From a virus, in IMG/VR virus record IMGVR_UViG_3300025425_000048, positions 1 through 41,957 of that record: a stretch of DNA of 41,957 bases. One strand, 5' to 3'. Positions 33,137 to 41,201 of the stretch are shown in pieces (position 1 is the stretch's first letter; every line of letters starts with the position of its first letter). The translations under genes and the position numbers were made by a program. The notes beneath the pieces were generated by a model. That model worked only from the letters and a program-made list of their open reading frames with translations. It was not told the origin of the DNA and made no database searches.

Positions 33137-33777
33137 ATCATATAAAATTTACAACTGAAATTGCTGAAGATTGGAAGTCTGTTCTTTCTCTAGTACATCA
33201 CGATGAATATAATCACTGTATCAAAAGAATTCGAGATGCATCAACAGCGTCCCAGTTGCAAAGTAAGTTATGGTTAGTTTCAGAAATCGTAAATCTTGGT
33301 ATCAGGGCTGAGAGGGTAGCTCTTCTTGCTGGTTGGTATGCAAACTTCATCACACCACTTTTGATTGATGAACTTGGAGTAAAATATATACTTAACCTAG
33401 AAATTGATCCTGATGTTAAAACTCTTACCTATAAATTTAATAAGAGATATAAAGATCAAGACTCTGAGACAAAAGCATTATACAAGTGTTATTTGCATGA
33501 CGTTATGTTTGAACCTCTAAAATATGGTCATTTTGATTTAGTTATTAACGCATCATGCGAACATATGTTCCCCATGTCAAGGTTTCGTAAACTAAACAAG
33601 TCTAATAATCATATATATGTGTTACAGTCAACCGATGATGAACAATGGGATGATCATATAAATTGTGTTAGTGGCCCAGAGGAATTAGCGGATCAGGCAG
33701 AGATTGTTGATATTATGTATTCTGGCACACTAAAATTGGACAATGGTATGAACAGGTTTATGGTGATAGGACGATGA
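33130..33777 (+). CDS. Class I SAM methyltransferase-like protein
   Basis: A 215-aa protein with a Rossmann pattern: VALLAGWYANFITPLLIDEL at about 63-82 in the place of the SAM loop, YILNLEIDPD at 85-94 with an acidic residue after the second strand, and FDLVINASCEHMFPM at about 137-151 as the fourth strand and active-site loop. The SAM loop is poor in glycine (L-A-G-W), so activity is uncertain. Similar genes are found in marine T4-like phages (from memory). Overlaps both neighbours by a few bases. The acceptor is unknown. Confidence 0.65.
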   Translation: MVDHIKFTTEIAEDWKSVLSLVHHDEYNHCIKRIRDASTASQLQSKLWLVSEIVNLGIRAERVALLAGWYANFITPLLIDELGVKYILNLEIDPDVKTLTYKFNKRYKDQDSETKALYKCYLHDVMFEPLKYGHFDLVINASCEHMFPMSRFRKLNKSNNHIYVLQSTDDEQWDDHINCVSGPEELADQAEIVDIMYSGTLKLDNGMNRFMVIGR

Positions 33778-34472
33778 ACATCGTAGAGTGGTGCCGGGAT
33801 CATGATGTCTGGTATTTAAAGATTGATATAGAGATTCCAGAAGTTTGCATGAAGGAAGCACAGGCAGTATATGACGAAGGTTTCTTTGTTGATCACAGAT
33901 ATGGTGACGGCGACGGTTGGAGGTCAGCATCTATTCACAGTTTTGTGGAGAAAGGTTCTGACCCATCATTAGGATGGTTTCATACAAAAAATCCAAGCGG
34001 GCATGGTCTGTCTGAGGATAATGTTGATTGGGGGTGGACAGAGATTGCAGAAGTTGCCCCAGAGACTAAGAGGTGGTTAGAGGATTTCCCCCACAAGTCC
34101 TATAGACGTTTGCGGTTTATGTTATTGGAACCGGGCGGCGCTATTGTAGATCATAATGACTCCAATGAAAAAAGAGACAGAGAAGGTAGAACAAGAAACA
34201 TTTCTGGTGCAATCAATCTTGCGTTCTATCAACCTGAAAATTGTTATCTGAGACGAACAGACACAAAGGAAGAGTTGCCTTTTGAGAACTGCACGGGTTT
34301 CTGGTTTGATAATGGTGTGCAGCACGAAGCATTAAACAGCTCAAATGAGAATAGGTTTCACTTTATTATGCATGGGGGTTTCAATAAGGAACGTGAAGAA
34401 CTTATGAAGAGGTCGTTGGTCAAACAATTTGGTAAAGATGTGTTGCGAGAGATTGATGACCAAAAAACTTGA
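33774..34472 (+). CDS. Asp/Asn beta-hydroxylase-type Fe(II)/2-oxoglutarate oxygenase
   Basis: The 232-aa protein has the family pattern: FMLLEPGGAIVDHNDSNEK with H127 and D129 as two iron ligands, GAINLAFYQPENCYLRR, GFWFDNGVQHEALN with H184 as third ligand, and NRFHFIMHGG with R194 for 2-oxoglutarate binding. Enzymes of this type hydroxylate amino-acid side chains or related substrates using oxygen. The start overlaps the methyltransferase stop (ATGA) and the end overlaps the radical SAM gene. A related but shorter protein is encoded at 5244. Confidence 0.8.
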   Translation: MNIVEWCRDHDVWYLKIDIEIPEVCMKEAQAVYDEGFFVDHRYGDGDGWRSASIHSFVEKGSDPSLGWFHTKNPSGHGLSEDNVDWGWTEIAEVAPETKRWLEDFPHKSYRRLRFMLLEPGGAIVDHNDSNEKRDREGRTRNISGAINLAFYQPENCYLRRTDTKEELPFENCTGFWFDNGVQHEALNSSNENRFHFIMHGGFNKEREELMKRSLVKQFGKDVLREIDDQKT

Positions 34473-35595
34473 AGATTATAAATGGTTTTGTCCAGAACCC
34501 TTTACAAATACTATGAACTCTATAACTGGTTCAGGTGAAATGAATATACCTTGTTGTCACATTAACAGCAATAAATGGAATAGGAAAGTTGAAGGTCAAG
34601 ATATAAAATCCTTTCGAAAAGAATTTATAAATGGTGGTGGACCTTTAATTGATAATGTTTGCACTAGGTGTATTAAACAAGAGGAATCTGGAAACAAAAG
34701 TTTTAGACAAAATCACTTAGATAATTTCAATGGTAAGTTTGCACATAAGAAAAAAGAACTAGAAGAGAATTTAGACAACCCGCCATTACTTACTATGGAA
34801 TTTAGAGCGCAAGATAATTTTTGCAATTTGAGATGTAACATGTGTAAATCGATACTGTCTTCTGGACTTGCCAAAGAAAACTTGGCATTGGGAAAACCCA
34901 TTCATCATAGATTGAATAATAATCCTCGTTTTAAAAAAGAATCTAATATTCCTAACTTAGAAAACTTACTAGAGCTGAAACTTGTTGGTGGAGAGACATT
35001 AGCAATTGATGATAACTATAAGGTCATGGAAAAATGTCCAGCTGATGTGGTAGTCCATATCACAACCAATGCAACTGTAACTCCTAAATTTAACGATAAG
35101 GATATATTTGACTATATTTCAAAATTTAAAGAGATACATATGAATGTGTCTATAGAATTTTGGGGAGATAAAAATAACTATCTACGTTTTCCATCAAAGT
35201 GGGATCGTATTATGGACAATGTTAAAAAGTTTAAATCTTTTGATAATTGTATAGTAAATTATCACGCTACAATAAATGCTTTAAACGTAGGTTATATGTT
35301 AGAAATAATTGATAATGCTGATTGTCCAATTGCAATAGACAATTTAGTATATGGTGAGAATGAAATTTATTCAATCGTTTCGGTTCCTCCAGAGATAAGA
35401 GAACAATACTTAGAGAAGTATTATCGTGATTATAGGAAAGAAACAGATACTATAATCACATACCTTGAAAATATTGAATATGATAAATCTCAAATGATTC
35501 GTATGTTACAAGACATAAAGGATAGAGATAAATATCGTGGAACGTGTTTAACTGATTTGTTTCCAGAATGGAGAAACTATTATGAAAAGCTTTGA
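34456..35595 (+). CDS. Radical SAM protein with N-terminal cysteine-rich (twitch-like) domain
   Basis: The protein has 379 aa from the ATG at 34456; an in-frame GTG at 34429 would add nine. The C-x3-C-x2-C motif that binds the 4Fe-4S cluster for SAM is CNLRCNMC, with C123, C127 and C130, followed by a KLVGGETL segment typical of the SAM site. Upstream, FCPEPF (C12), MNIPCC (C33, C34) and CTRC (C69, C72) could bind an auxiliary cluster, as in radical SAM proteins with an N-terminal twitch domain. Such enzymes modify peptides, sugars or cofactors. It overlaps the preceding oxygenase by 17 bases and the next gene by 14. Confidence 0.8.
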   Translation: MTKKLEDYKWFCPEPFTNTMNSITGSGEMNIPCCHINSNKWNRKVEGQDIKSFRKEFINGGGPLIDNVCTRCIKQEESGNKSFRQNHLDNFNGKFAHKKKELEENLDNPPLLTMEFRAQDNFCNLRCNMCKSILSSGLAKENLALGKPIHHRLNNNPRFKKESNIPNLENLLELKLVGGETLAIDDNYKVMEKCPADVVVHITTNATVTPKFNDKDIFDYISKFKEIHMNVSIEFWGDKNNYLRFPSKWDRIMDNVKKFKSFDNCIVNYHATINALNVGYMLEIIDNADCPIAIDNLVYGENEIYSIVSVPPEIREQYLEKYYRDYRKETDTIITYLENIEYDKSQMIRMLQDIKDRDKYRGTCLTDLFPEWRNYYEKL

Positions 35596-36877
35596 TGAAT
35601 TTGTTGCATTGTGGGAGAAGGAAACAGATAAGGTAAAAATTAAAAAAGAATTTAAACATATGTTGTTTCTGGTGGTTTATCCTGACAAACTAAAATGGGA
35701 TTTTGGAATAGAGAAACAAACTCAAACTACAACATTTATGGTTACAGGGGGTGCTACTGGAGCATCAACAGGCCACGATGTTCGTTTTTGTTATAGGAGC
35801 GAAGTTCACGATCTTCTTTTAAAGTGTGATCATACCCATGCTATGATTGTATCAGTTGGTATGGTATTCGATATGGTGTCCGGTGGGCCTGAAAAACGAG
35901 TTACACCAATAACGGACTTCTATGATTTTGTAGAGAGCGATCAGTTTTGCAAAGCTCATATTATGGCAAGGCCAAAACATAAAGCATATTTTCACCATCA
36001 ACATATCAATTTAAATCTTACGGTATGGAAGGATATCGGTTCTCCTGATATGTCTAAGAGATATGCTGTTGTTAAACGATCCCCCGATAATTACCATGAT
36101 GACTATACCCCGCCATGGATAGAACTAGAGGGGATGCCTACTGTCACAAATTTTACGAATGCTGAAAGATCGAGAAAATCCTTTTCATATTATAGAGATG
36201 ATCAAACTGCATTTTGGAAAGACCTTGACAATGTAGATATGAACGATTATTATTTTAGTAGATTTATGACGAGAATACGAAAACAATTTTATATAGAGAA
36301 TACAGAAAGAGTTGGAGAACTACCTACAGAAAAATTTGATATTATATTTTCAACTACAGCTGGTTATCGTGCTGCACTACTTGCAGACCAATTAGAGTTT
36401 GACGGTGAAGTTGTGTTGTTTGATTACTGTCAAGAAAATTTAGATATAAAACAAATGATAATAGAAATGAATATGTCTTTGCCAGAAATTAACTCTTATG
36501 GTAAAATGATCGACCATGATATGGTACTTCCTGATTCTATCGCAAAACAATCTGTAAAAAGTATGGGTTCTTTTGAAAATTTAAGGCAATTAGAAGAAAA
36601 AATGGAAAGGGACTATGACATTGAGTATTGGTTGATGGATTTAATATCACCAAACTATGATAGAATTTTGGAAAAAATTCAAGGTAAGACAGTATTTTTC
36701 GACGCAACTAATATCTTTTGTTATCACATGTCACACGCATATTATACTCTAGATGAATTGGTCAATTCGTATAAAAAATTACGAGATGTTTTGACATCAT
36801 CTAATGGAACCTTTTATAGAGGCACTTCACCAACCAAACAAAAAATAGATGCATGGGTATCCAAATGGATATCGTAG
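35582..36877 (+). CDS. Hypothetical protein of the enzyme island (431 aa)
   Basis: No known domain can be named. The N-terminal part (KHMLFLVVYPDKLKWDFGIE, HTHAMIVSVGMVFDMVSGG) and the central part (FDIIFSTTAGYRAALLADQL, EFDGEVVLFDYCQENLDIKQ) look like two alpha/beta folds, the second with a Rossmann-like strand-loop-helix. DIEYWLMDLISPNYD and HAYYTLDELVNSYKKLRDVL follow. It could be a transferase acting with its neighbours. It overlaps the radical SAM gene by 14 bases and the next by 13 bases. Confidence 0.7.
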   Translation: MKSFDEFVALWEKETDKVKIKKEFKHMLFLVVYPDKLKWDFGIEKQTQTTTFMVTGGATGASTGHDVRFCYRSEVHDLLLKCDHTHAMIVSVGMVFDMVSGGPEKRVTPITDFYDFVESDQFCKAHIMARPKHKAYFHHQHINLNLTVWKDIGSPDMSKRYAVVKRSPDNYHDDYTPPWIELEGMPTVTNFTNAERSRKSFSYYRDDQTAFWKDLDNVDMNDYYFSRFMTRIRKQFYIENTERVGELPTEKFDIIFSTTAGYRAALLADQLEFDGEVVLFDYCQENLDIKQMIIEMNMSLPEINSYGKMIDHDMVLPDSIAKQSVKSMGSFENLRQLEEKMERDYDIEYWLMDLISPNYDRILEKIQGKTVFFDATNIFCYHMSHAYYTLDELVNSYKKLRDVLTSSNGTFYRGTSPTKQKIDAWVSKWIS

Positions 36878-37569
36878 CAGTTCGTATTGGTGATAAGTAT
36901 GGTCCAGAGTATGAGACATACTTAGAGAACAAGTTACCAGAACACAACTTTATCTGGGTTCATGAACCATATCATCCATCTGTCACTTTGCAATGGAACA
37001 AGATGTGGGGTATGCAGATGGACACCGATGAACCTATCTGTGTGATGGACATTGACATTTTGCTTATGGGTGATTATAAGAAGGTTTTTGACTATCCAAT
37101 AAAGCCGGGACAGTTTCTTGCAATGCCGGGATGGTGGAGAAATGATTCCGACACTTATGAGATTAATGGTGGGTTCTTTAAATACTACCCAAAGGAATGC
37201 AAATATATCTATGACAAGTTCATGAAGGATATTCATCATTGGCAACAGTTTTATATTAAGAATGGCCAAACCACTGGGCCTGTTAATGGTGAACAATATT
37301 TTGTAGAGGATAGTGTGAATGAAAGATTAGAACTTATCACACTTCCTAACGAGTGGTTTACCAGATGGGTTGCTGATGATAAGGTTATTGATTTTAAAAA
37401 CAACAAAACTTGGCAGTACAGGATGACTGAGCGATATGAGAAGGCAACTGGTAACGATTGGATATATATGGGGGGAGAGTTTCATCCCGATATAAAAATT
37501 GTGCATTTTACAAACCATAGAAACAAACCTCATGAATGGAGAGACTATGAAAATTTTTGCAGCAACTAG
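36865..37569 (+). CDS. Second glycosyltransferase-like protein
   Basis: A 234-aa protein with the same general layout as the one at 32396. The N-terminal strand MDIVAVRIGDKYGPEYE is followed by ICVMDIDILLMGD with D62 and D64 as the D-x-D pair, then LAMPGWWRND, and a C-terminal IKIVHFTNHRNKPHEW with histidines that could help bind the metal. The start at 36865 is preferred; an ATG at 36853 would add four residues. It overlaps the neighbours at both ends. Its sugar is unknown, and the low identity to the first transferase suggests a different step. Confidence 0.72.
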   Translation: MDIVAVRIGDKYGPEYETYLENKLPEHNFIWVHEPYHPSVTLQWNKMWGMQMDTDEPICVMDIDILLMGDYKKVFDYPIKPGQFLAMPGWWRNDSDTYEINGGFFKYYPKECKYIYDKFMKDIHHWQQFYIKNGQTTGPVNGEQYFVEDSVNERLELITLPNEWFTRWVADDKVIDFKNNKTWQYRMTERYEKATGNDWIYMGGEFHPDIKIVHFTNHRNKPHEWRDYENFCSN

Positions 37570-38317
37570 TTCTTCTTCAGATAGTACATATCTGTTATAT
37601 AAACTCCTTACTGAAACTACAGATGATATTATATCAAGGATACTTCGTCTAGATGCATCTGATCAAGACGTAACACAGTATCCTATTGTGTGTAATTGGT
37701 TGAAAGAAAATGTTCGTGATTTTGATTTTGATTTTTCAGAGTTTGAAGATCGTGCTAGTGATACCATGTTAGAAACTATAAGATCAAAATGGTATACTGT
37801 TGCATTGTTATCAGAAATGCACGATGTAAACTTAATATGTATAGGTTATAATACATATAATTGGAGTCCTTCTAATTGGTATTTTAAAAGTTCAGAGTCA
37901 ACTGAAAATTTTTATAGAAGAGGAAATTTATATTCTAGAGTAGATCATTCCATTCTTAGAGATTACACAGATATTCCCATTGAATGGCCGTTAATGAATC
38001 GCAAAGATGAACCTATGGGAAGATGGGAAACGTGGGAGTTAATACCGAAAGAGCTTCAAAAGTTAGTTTCTCACTGTTCATGTGAAAAGTGTGCTAAATG
38101 TAAATGTCGGGAATGGTATAATAAAAAGAAAAAAGAAGGATTTAGTGCTGTAGAACTTGATGATATTATTATGAAGGAGGGAAAATATGGGAAATATTAT
38201 ACAAAAGAAAGTATTCCAGACACTAGGCATGATGCTTATGCAGACCAGAAATTTCCAGTATGGAAACCGAAGTTGTCCAGTTATCAAGCATTACCAACAA
38301 AACCTCACAATAGATGA
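37547..38317 (+). CDS. PP-loop ATPase-like protein, QueC-related pattern
   Basis: The N-terminus (KIFAATSSSSDSTYLLYKLL) matches the position and shape of the PP-loop S-G-G-x-D-S, but with serines in place of both glycines (S8-S13). The C-terminal region has a cysteine cluster, HCSCEKCAKCKCREW (C177, C179, C182, C185, C187), as in the zinc site of QueC-type 7-cyano-7-deazaguanine synthases, and PIEWPLM upstream. Phages use such enzymes to make modified bases, or as relatives with other substrates. The start is the ATG at 37547, overlapping the preceding gene by 23 bases. The altered loop makes activity uncertain. Confidence 0.55.
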   Translation: MKIFAATSSSSDSTYLLYKLLTETTDDIISRILRLDASDQDVTQYPIVCNWLKENVRDFDFDFSEFEDRASDTMLETIRSKWYTVALLSEMHDVNLICIGYNTYNWSPSNWYFKSSESTENFYRRGNLYSRVDHSILRDYTDIPIEWPLMNRKDEPMGRWETWELIPKELQKLVSHCSCEKCAKCKCREWYNKKKKEGFSAVELDDIIMKEGKYGKYYTKESIPDTRHDAYADQKFPVWKPKLSSYQALPTKPHNR

Positions 38318-38338
38318 TGAACTACATAAACCAAATCT

Positions 38339-38346
38339 TATAAATA
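38339..38346 (+). promoter_or_regulatory. T4-type late promoter box (TATAAATA)
   Basis: A perfect box between the enzyme island and gp13. The predicted start near 38352 gives a 14-base leader to the ATG at 38366. Confidence 0.75.
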
Positions 38347-38365
38347 TAGGAAAAAGGATACTTCT

Positions 38366-39187
38366 ATGGCCATACCTATAAGTAAATCAACATTCAAAGA
38401 TTATTGCCTGCGAGCATTGGGTTCTGGGGTCATTGATATTAACATATCAGACGCTCAGGCAGATGATCGTATTGATGAAGCTCTTCAGTATTTTGCACAA
38501 TATCATTATGATGGTATTGAGAAGATGTATCTCAAACATCTAATTACCGCAGCAGATGTTGCAAGGGGAACAGCAAATATAACCTCAACGGGAACAGATA
38601 CGGCAGACATCACTATTACTGATACATTCCTAGAGGGTAGTAATTTTATTCCAATGCCTTCTGCTGTTGTGTCAGTGATACAGGTCTGGCCGTTCACTGG
38701 TACAGGTGGTGGTTCGAACATGTTTGATGTTCGTTATCAGTTGCGCCTTAATGATTTATATGACCTATCTTCTACTTCTGTCATTCAGTATCAGATGGCA
38801 ATGGATAACCTTGACCTTCTAGAACATATCCTTGTTGGTGAAACGCCAATTCGATTTAACCAACATCAAAATCGTCTTTATATTGATGGCGATTGGACAA
38901 ATGACTTTGTTGCTGGGGAAGATTATATCATTGCAGAATGTTATCGCAAAATAGACCCAGACACATATATAGATATCTATGATGACATCTTCCTAAAGAG
39001 ATATGCAACTGCCCTGATTAAACAGCAATGGGGTGCAAACCTATCCAAGTTCAGTGGTGTTGCGATGCTTGGTGGTGTTACTATGAATGGTGAGACTATC
39101 TATTCACAGGCACAGGAAGAGATTAATAAGTTGGAAGAACAAATTCAGCTTACGTTTGAGTTACCTGTGAATTATATGATAGGTTAA
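38366..39187 (+). CDS. 13: gp13-like neck protein
   Basis: A 273-aa homologue of the T4 neck protein gp13 (309 aa), which with gp14 closes the filled head and forms the site for tail joining. Recognisable segments are TFKDYCLRALGSGVIDINIS at the N-terminus, QADDRIDEALQYFAQYHYDG, then FDVRYQLRLNDLYDLSS, and C-terminal ECYRKIDPDTYIDIYDDIFL with LKRYATALIKQQWGANLSKF. The short insertion around 70-85 (TANITSTGTDTADITITDTF) is typical for marine relatives. It is separated from gp14 by an inserted endonuclease gene. Confidence 0.95.
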   Translation: MAIPISKSTFKDYCLRALGSGVIDINISDAQADDRIDEALQYFAQYHYDGIEKMYLKHLITAADVARGTANITSTGTDTADITITDTFLEGSNFIPMPSAVVSVIQVWPFTGTGGGSNMFDVRYQLRLNDLYDLSSTSVIQYQMAMDNLDLLEHILVGETPIRFNQHQNRLYIDGDWTNDFVAGEDYIIAECYRKIDPDTYIDIYDDIFLKRYATALIKQQWGANLSKFSGVAMLGGVTMNGETIYSQAQEEINKLEEQIQLTFELPVNYMIG

Positions 39188-39199
39188 AGGAACTACTTT

Positions 39200-39207
39200 T
39201 ATAAATA
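39200..39207 (+). promoter_or_regulatory. T4-type late promoter box (TATAAATA)
   Basis: A perfect box in the 53-base gap after gp13. The predicted start near 39213 precedes AGGAG and the endonuclease ATG at 39241. It may originally have served gp14. Confidence 0.7.
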
Positions 39208-39240
39208 ACTATATGAATTAACTTTCTATAGGAGTGAATA

Positions 39241-39882
39241 ATGGAAAAATATGGTTTTGTTTATATTTGGAGAGATCGAAAGCATAATAAATATTATATA
39301 GGATGTCATTGGGGAACTGAAGATGATGGTTATATTTCATCATGTAAATGGATGAATAGAGCTTATAAAAGAAGACCGGAAGATTTCAAAAGAAGAATAT
39401 TGAAAAAAATATATACTTCTAGGGAAGATTTATTAAACGAAGAATATTATTGGTTGCGGTTTATAGATGATGGTGAACTTAAAGTAAAATATTATAACAC
39501 TATAAATAAAAAATTTAATCATTGGTCTGTTTCTGAAAGAGACAGTGTTCGAAAGACTATTAGTGAAAAAACTAAAGAAGCAATGTGGAGAGATGATGTA
39601 AGAACTAACTATATCAAAGGTATGAAAACCAGAGATAATAAAAGCGCAGACCCAGAAGTTAGAAGGAAAAGGTCTATATCTATGATGGGTAAGAATGTGG
39701 GCAAGAAACGCACAGAAGAATCCAAGAGAAAGATGAGTAAAGCAAAGATGGGCACGAAACACACAGAAGAACACATAAGGAAAAAAATGGTAGGTATTAG
39801 CAAACTCTATGGGTGCCCTAGTTGTGATAAAAAAATGAATGTTGGGAACCTCACAAAACATATTAAGATTTGCAGAGGATAA
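39241..39882 (+). CDS. GIY-YIG homing-type endonuclease
   Basis: A 213-aa protein. The GIY-YIG nuclease domain occupies residues 1-80: GFVYIW at 5-10, KYYIGCH at 17-23, and a conserved Glu in LNEEYYWL (E67 or E68), with basic KRRPEDFKRRIL between. Two NUMOD3-like DNA-binding segments follow (about 137-155, and TEESKRKMSKAKMG plus HTEEHIRKKM at about 158-183). A C2HC zinc finger ends the protein (C192, C195, H207, C211). These freestanding enzymes of the Seg type cut relatives that lack the gene and spread by repair. It interrupts the gp13-gp14 pair and looks richer in A and T than its neighbours. Confidence 0.9.
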   Translation: MEKYGFVYIWRDRKHNKYYIGCHWGTEDDGYISSCKWMNRAYKRRPEDFKRRILKKIYTSREDLLNEEYYWLRFIDDGELKVKYYNTINKKFNHWSVSERDSVRKTISEKTKEAMWRDDVRTNYIKGMKTRDNKSADPEVRRKRSISMMGKNVGKKRTEESKRKMSKAKMGTKHTEEHIRKKMVGISKLYGCPSCDKKMNVGNLTKHIKICRG

Positions 39883-39885
39883 TTC

Positions 39886-40875
39886 ATGGCTGTAAATAAA
39901 CATTTTCATACAAGTGGTGTATCTGCGATTGCAACTGAGCAATCTCTATACGCTGACTTAGTTGCAGAAGCAATTCAGATTCATGGTCATGATGTATATT
40001 ATCTTGACCGCACACTAGTTGCAGAAGACACCGTACTTGGTGAAGATGCGATATCCAAGTTTAATACACAATCCCTTATCGAAATGTATATGGAAGATGC
40101 TGGCGGGGGTTATGCTGGAGAACGAGAACTGATGTCTCAGTTCGGTTTGCAGAACCTTAGTGAAGCAACCTTTGTTGTAAGTAAGACAAGGTTTCAGGAG
40201 AAAACTAAACAGTTACAAATTGAAACAGGAACAGATTCAACATCATCTGGTTCTATTCAATTGGAATCTGGCACACTCTCAACATCTAAACTAGAGGGTG
40301 AGATATTTTATATTATAAACGAAACTGATGCAACAGATGCAGACCGGCCATTAGAGGGTGATGCGATTTATCACCCAACACTAAAGAAACTATTTGAGAT
40401 TAACTTTGTAGATCACGATGATCCTTTTCACCAGTTGGATAATAATCCGGTTTACAAGATGCGCTGTCGCCTGTTCGATTATGGTTCAGAGTCACTTGAT
40501 ACAGGTATTACAGACATTGATGCAATTGAAGATTCTCTATCAATTGCAAGTTCTGATTATCAGCTGACACTTGAACAGGCAACAGGAACTACCATCAATC
40601 AAGAGATCAGGATTGATTATGATACTAGTGAAAGTGGCTTACTGTTGGATGAGACAGATAGCGATAACATTATCGGTGAAGATGAAACCACACTTGGTGG
40701 TGAGAGTATCCTACTCGAAACAGGTGGTGATGAATACATCATACAGGAAGACTATATAGTAGGTGACGGAGTTATAGACAAGACGGCTCAAAATGAGTTA
40801 TTTGACACATTGGATGATACTGTACTGGACTTCAGTGAGTCAAATCCATTTGGTGATGCAGGGAGCGCAGATTAA
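39886..40875 (+). CDS. 14: gp14-like neck protein
   Basis: A 329-aa homologue of T4 gp14 (256 aa), a neck protein that works with gp13. The N-terminal half is clear: IQIHGHDVYYLDRTLVAEDT, IEMYMEDAGGGYAGERELMS, QFGLQNLSEATFVVSKTRFQ, and DAIYHPTLKKLFEINFVDHD with PVYKMRCRLFDYGSE. The C-terminal part holds an insertion with GLLLDETDSDNIIGEDETT and ESILLETGGDEYIIQED, similar to repeats in the large structural protein at 12094. AGAGG precedes the start, and the stop overlaps the next ATG (TAATG). Confidence 0.93.
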   Translation: MAVNKHFHTSGVSAIATEQSLYADLVAEAIQIHGHDVYYLDRTLVAEDTVLGEDAISKFNTQSLIEMYMEDAGGGYAGERELMSQFGLQNLSEATFVVSKTRFQEKTKQLQIETGTDSTSSGSIQLESGTLSTSKLEGEIFYIINETDATDADRPLEGDAIYHPTLKKLFEINFVDHDDPFHQLDNNPVYKMRCRLFDYGSESLDTGITDIDAIEDSLSIASSDYQLTLEQATGTTINQEIRIDYDTSESGLLLDETDSDNIIGEDETTLGGESILLETGGDEYIIQEDYIVGDGVIDKTAQNELFDTLDDTVLDFSESNPFGDAGSAD

Positions 40876-41201
40876 TGTTTGACTTGAGTGATATATCAAA
40901 CCCAACTAAAGAACAACTTGCTAAAGAGATGGAAGGTATTCCACAACATTTTGTTAATTATGTTCATGGTAAATGTGAGGGTGATTACCACAATAATCCA
41001 GAACAACGTAATGCATATATGCGTGAGTATCACAAAGAGTATCGTGAGAACAACGAGACACCAGAACAAAGAGAAAATCGTAGACAAAAACAAAAGTTAT
41101 CAGACGCTAAAAGACATAAAGAAACATACCATCTACGGAAAGATGAATATAATGCCAGAAGGCGTGAAAGATATACTATGAAGAAAAAGGAGACGGTATA
41201 A
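40875..41201 (+). CDS. Small charged hypothetical protein between gp14 and gp15
   Basis: A 108-aa protein. Residues 1-35 (DLSDISNPTKEQLAKEMEGI, HFVNYVHGKCEGD) look folded, while the rest is a string of Arg, Lys, Glu, Asn and Tyr (NNPEQRNAYMREYHKEYREN, PEQRENRRQKQ, YNARRRERYTMKKKE). Such charged tails also occur in DNA-binding parts of mobile phage proteins, but no nuclease motif is seen. Start and stop overlap both neighbours (TAATG at each end), so it is a settled operon member. GGGAG lies upstream. Function unknown. Confidence 0.75.
   Translation: MFDLSDISNPTKEQLAKEMEGIPQHFVNYVHGKCEGDYHNNPEQRNAYMREYHKEYRENNETPEQRENRRQKQKLSDAKRHKETYHLRKDEYNARRRERYTMKKKETV

Noticed and set aside
39501-39508. 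TATAAATA inside the endonuclease gene
   Set aside because: Within an AT-rich coding region and far from the next gene start; probably chance.
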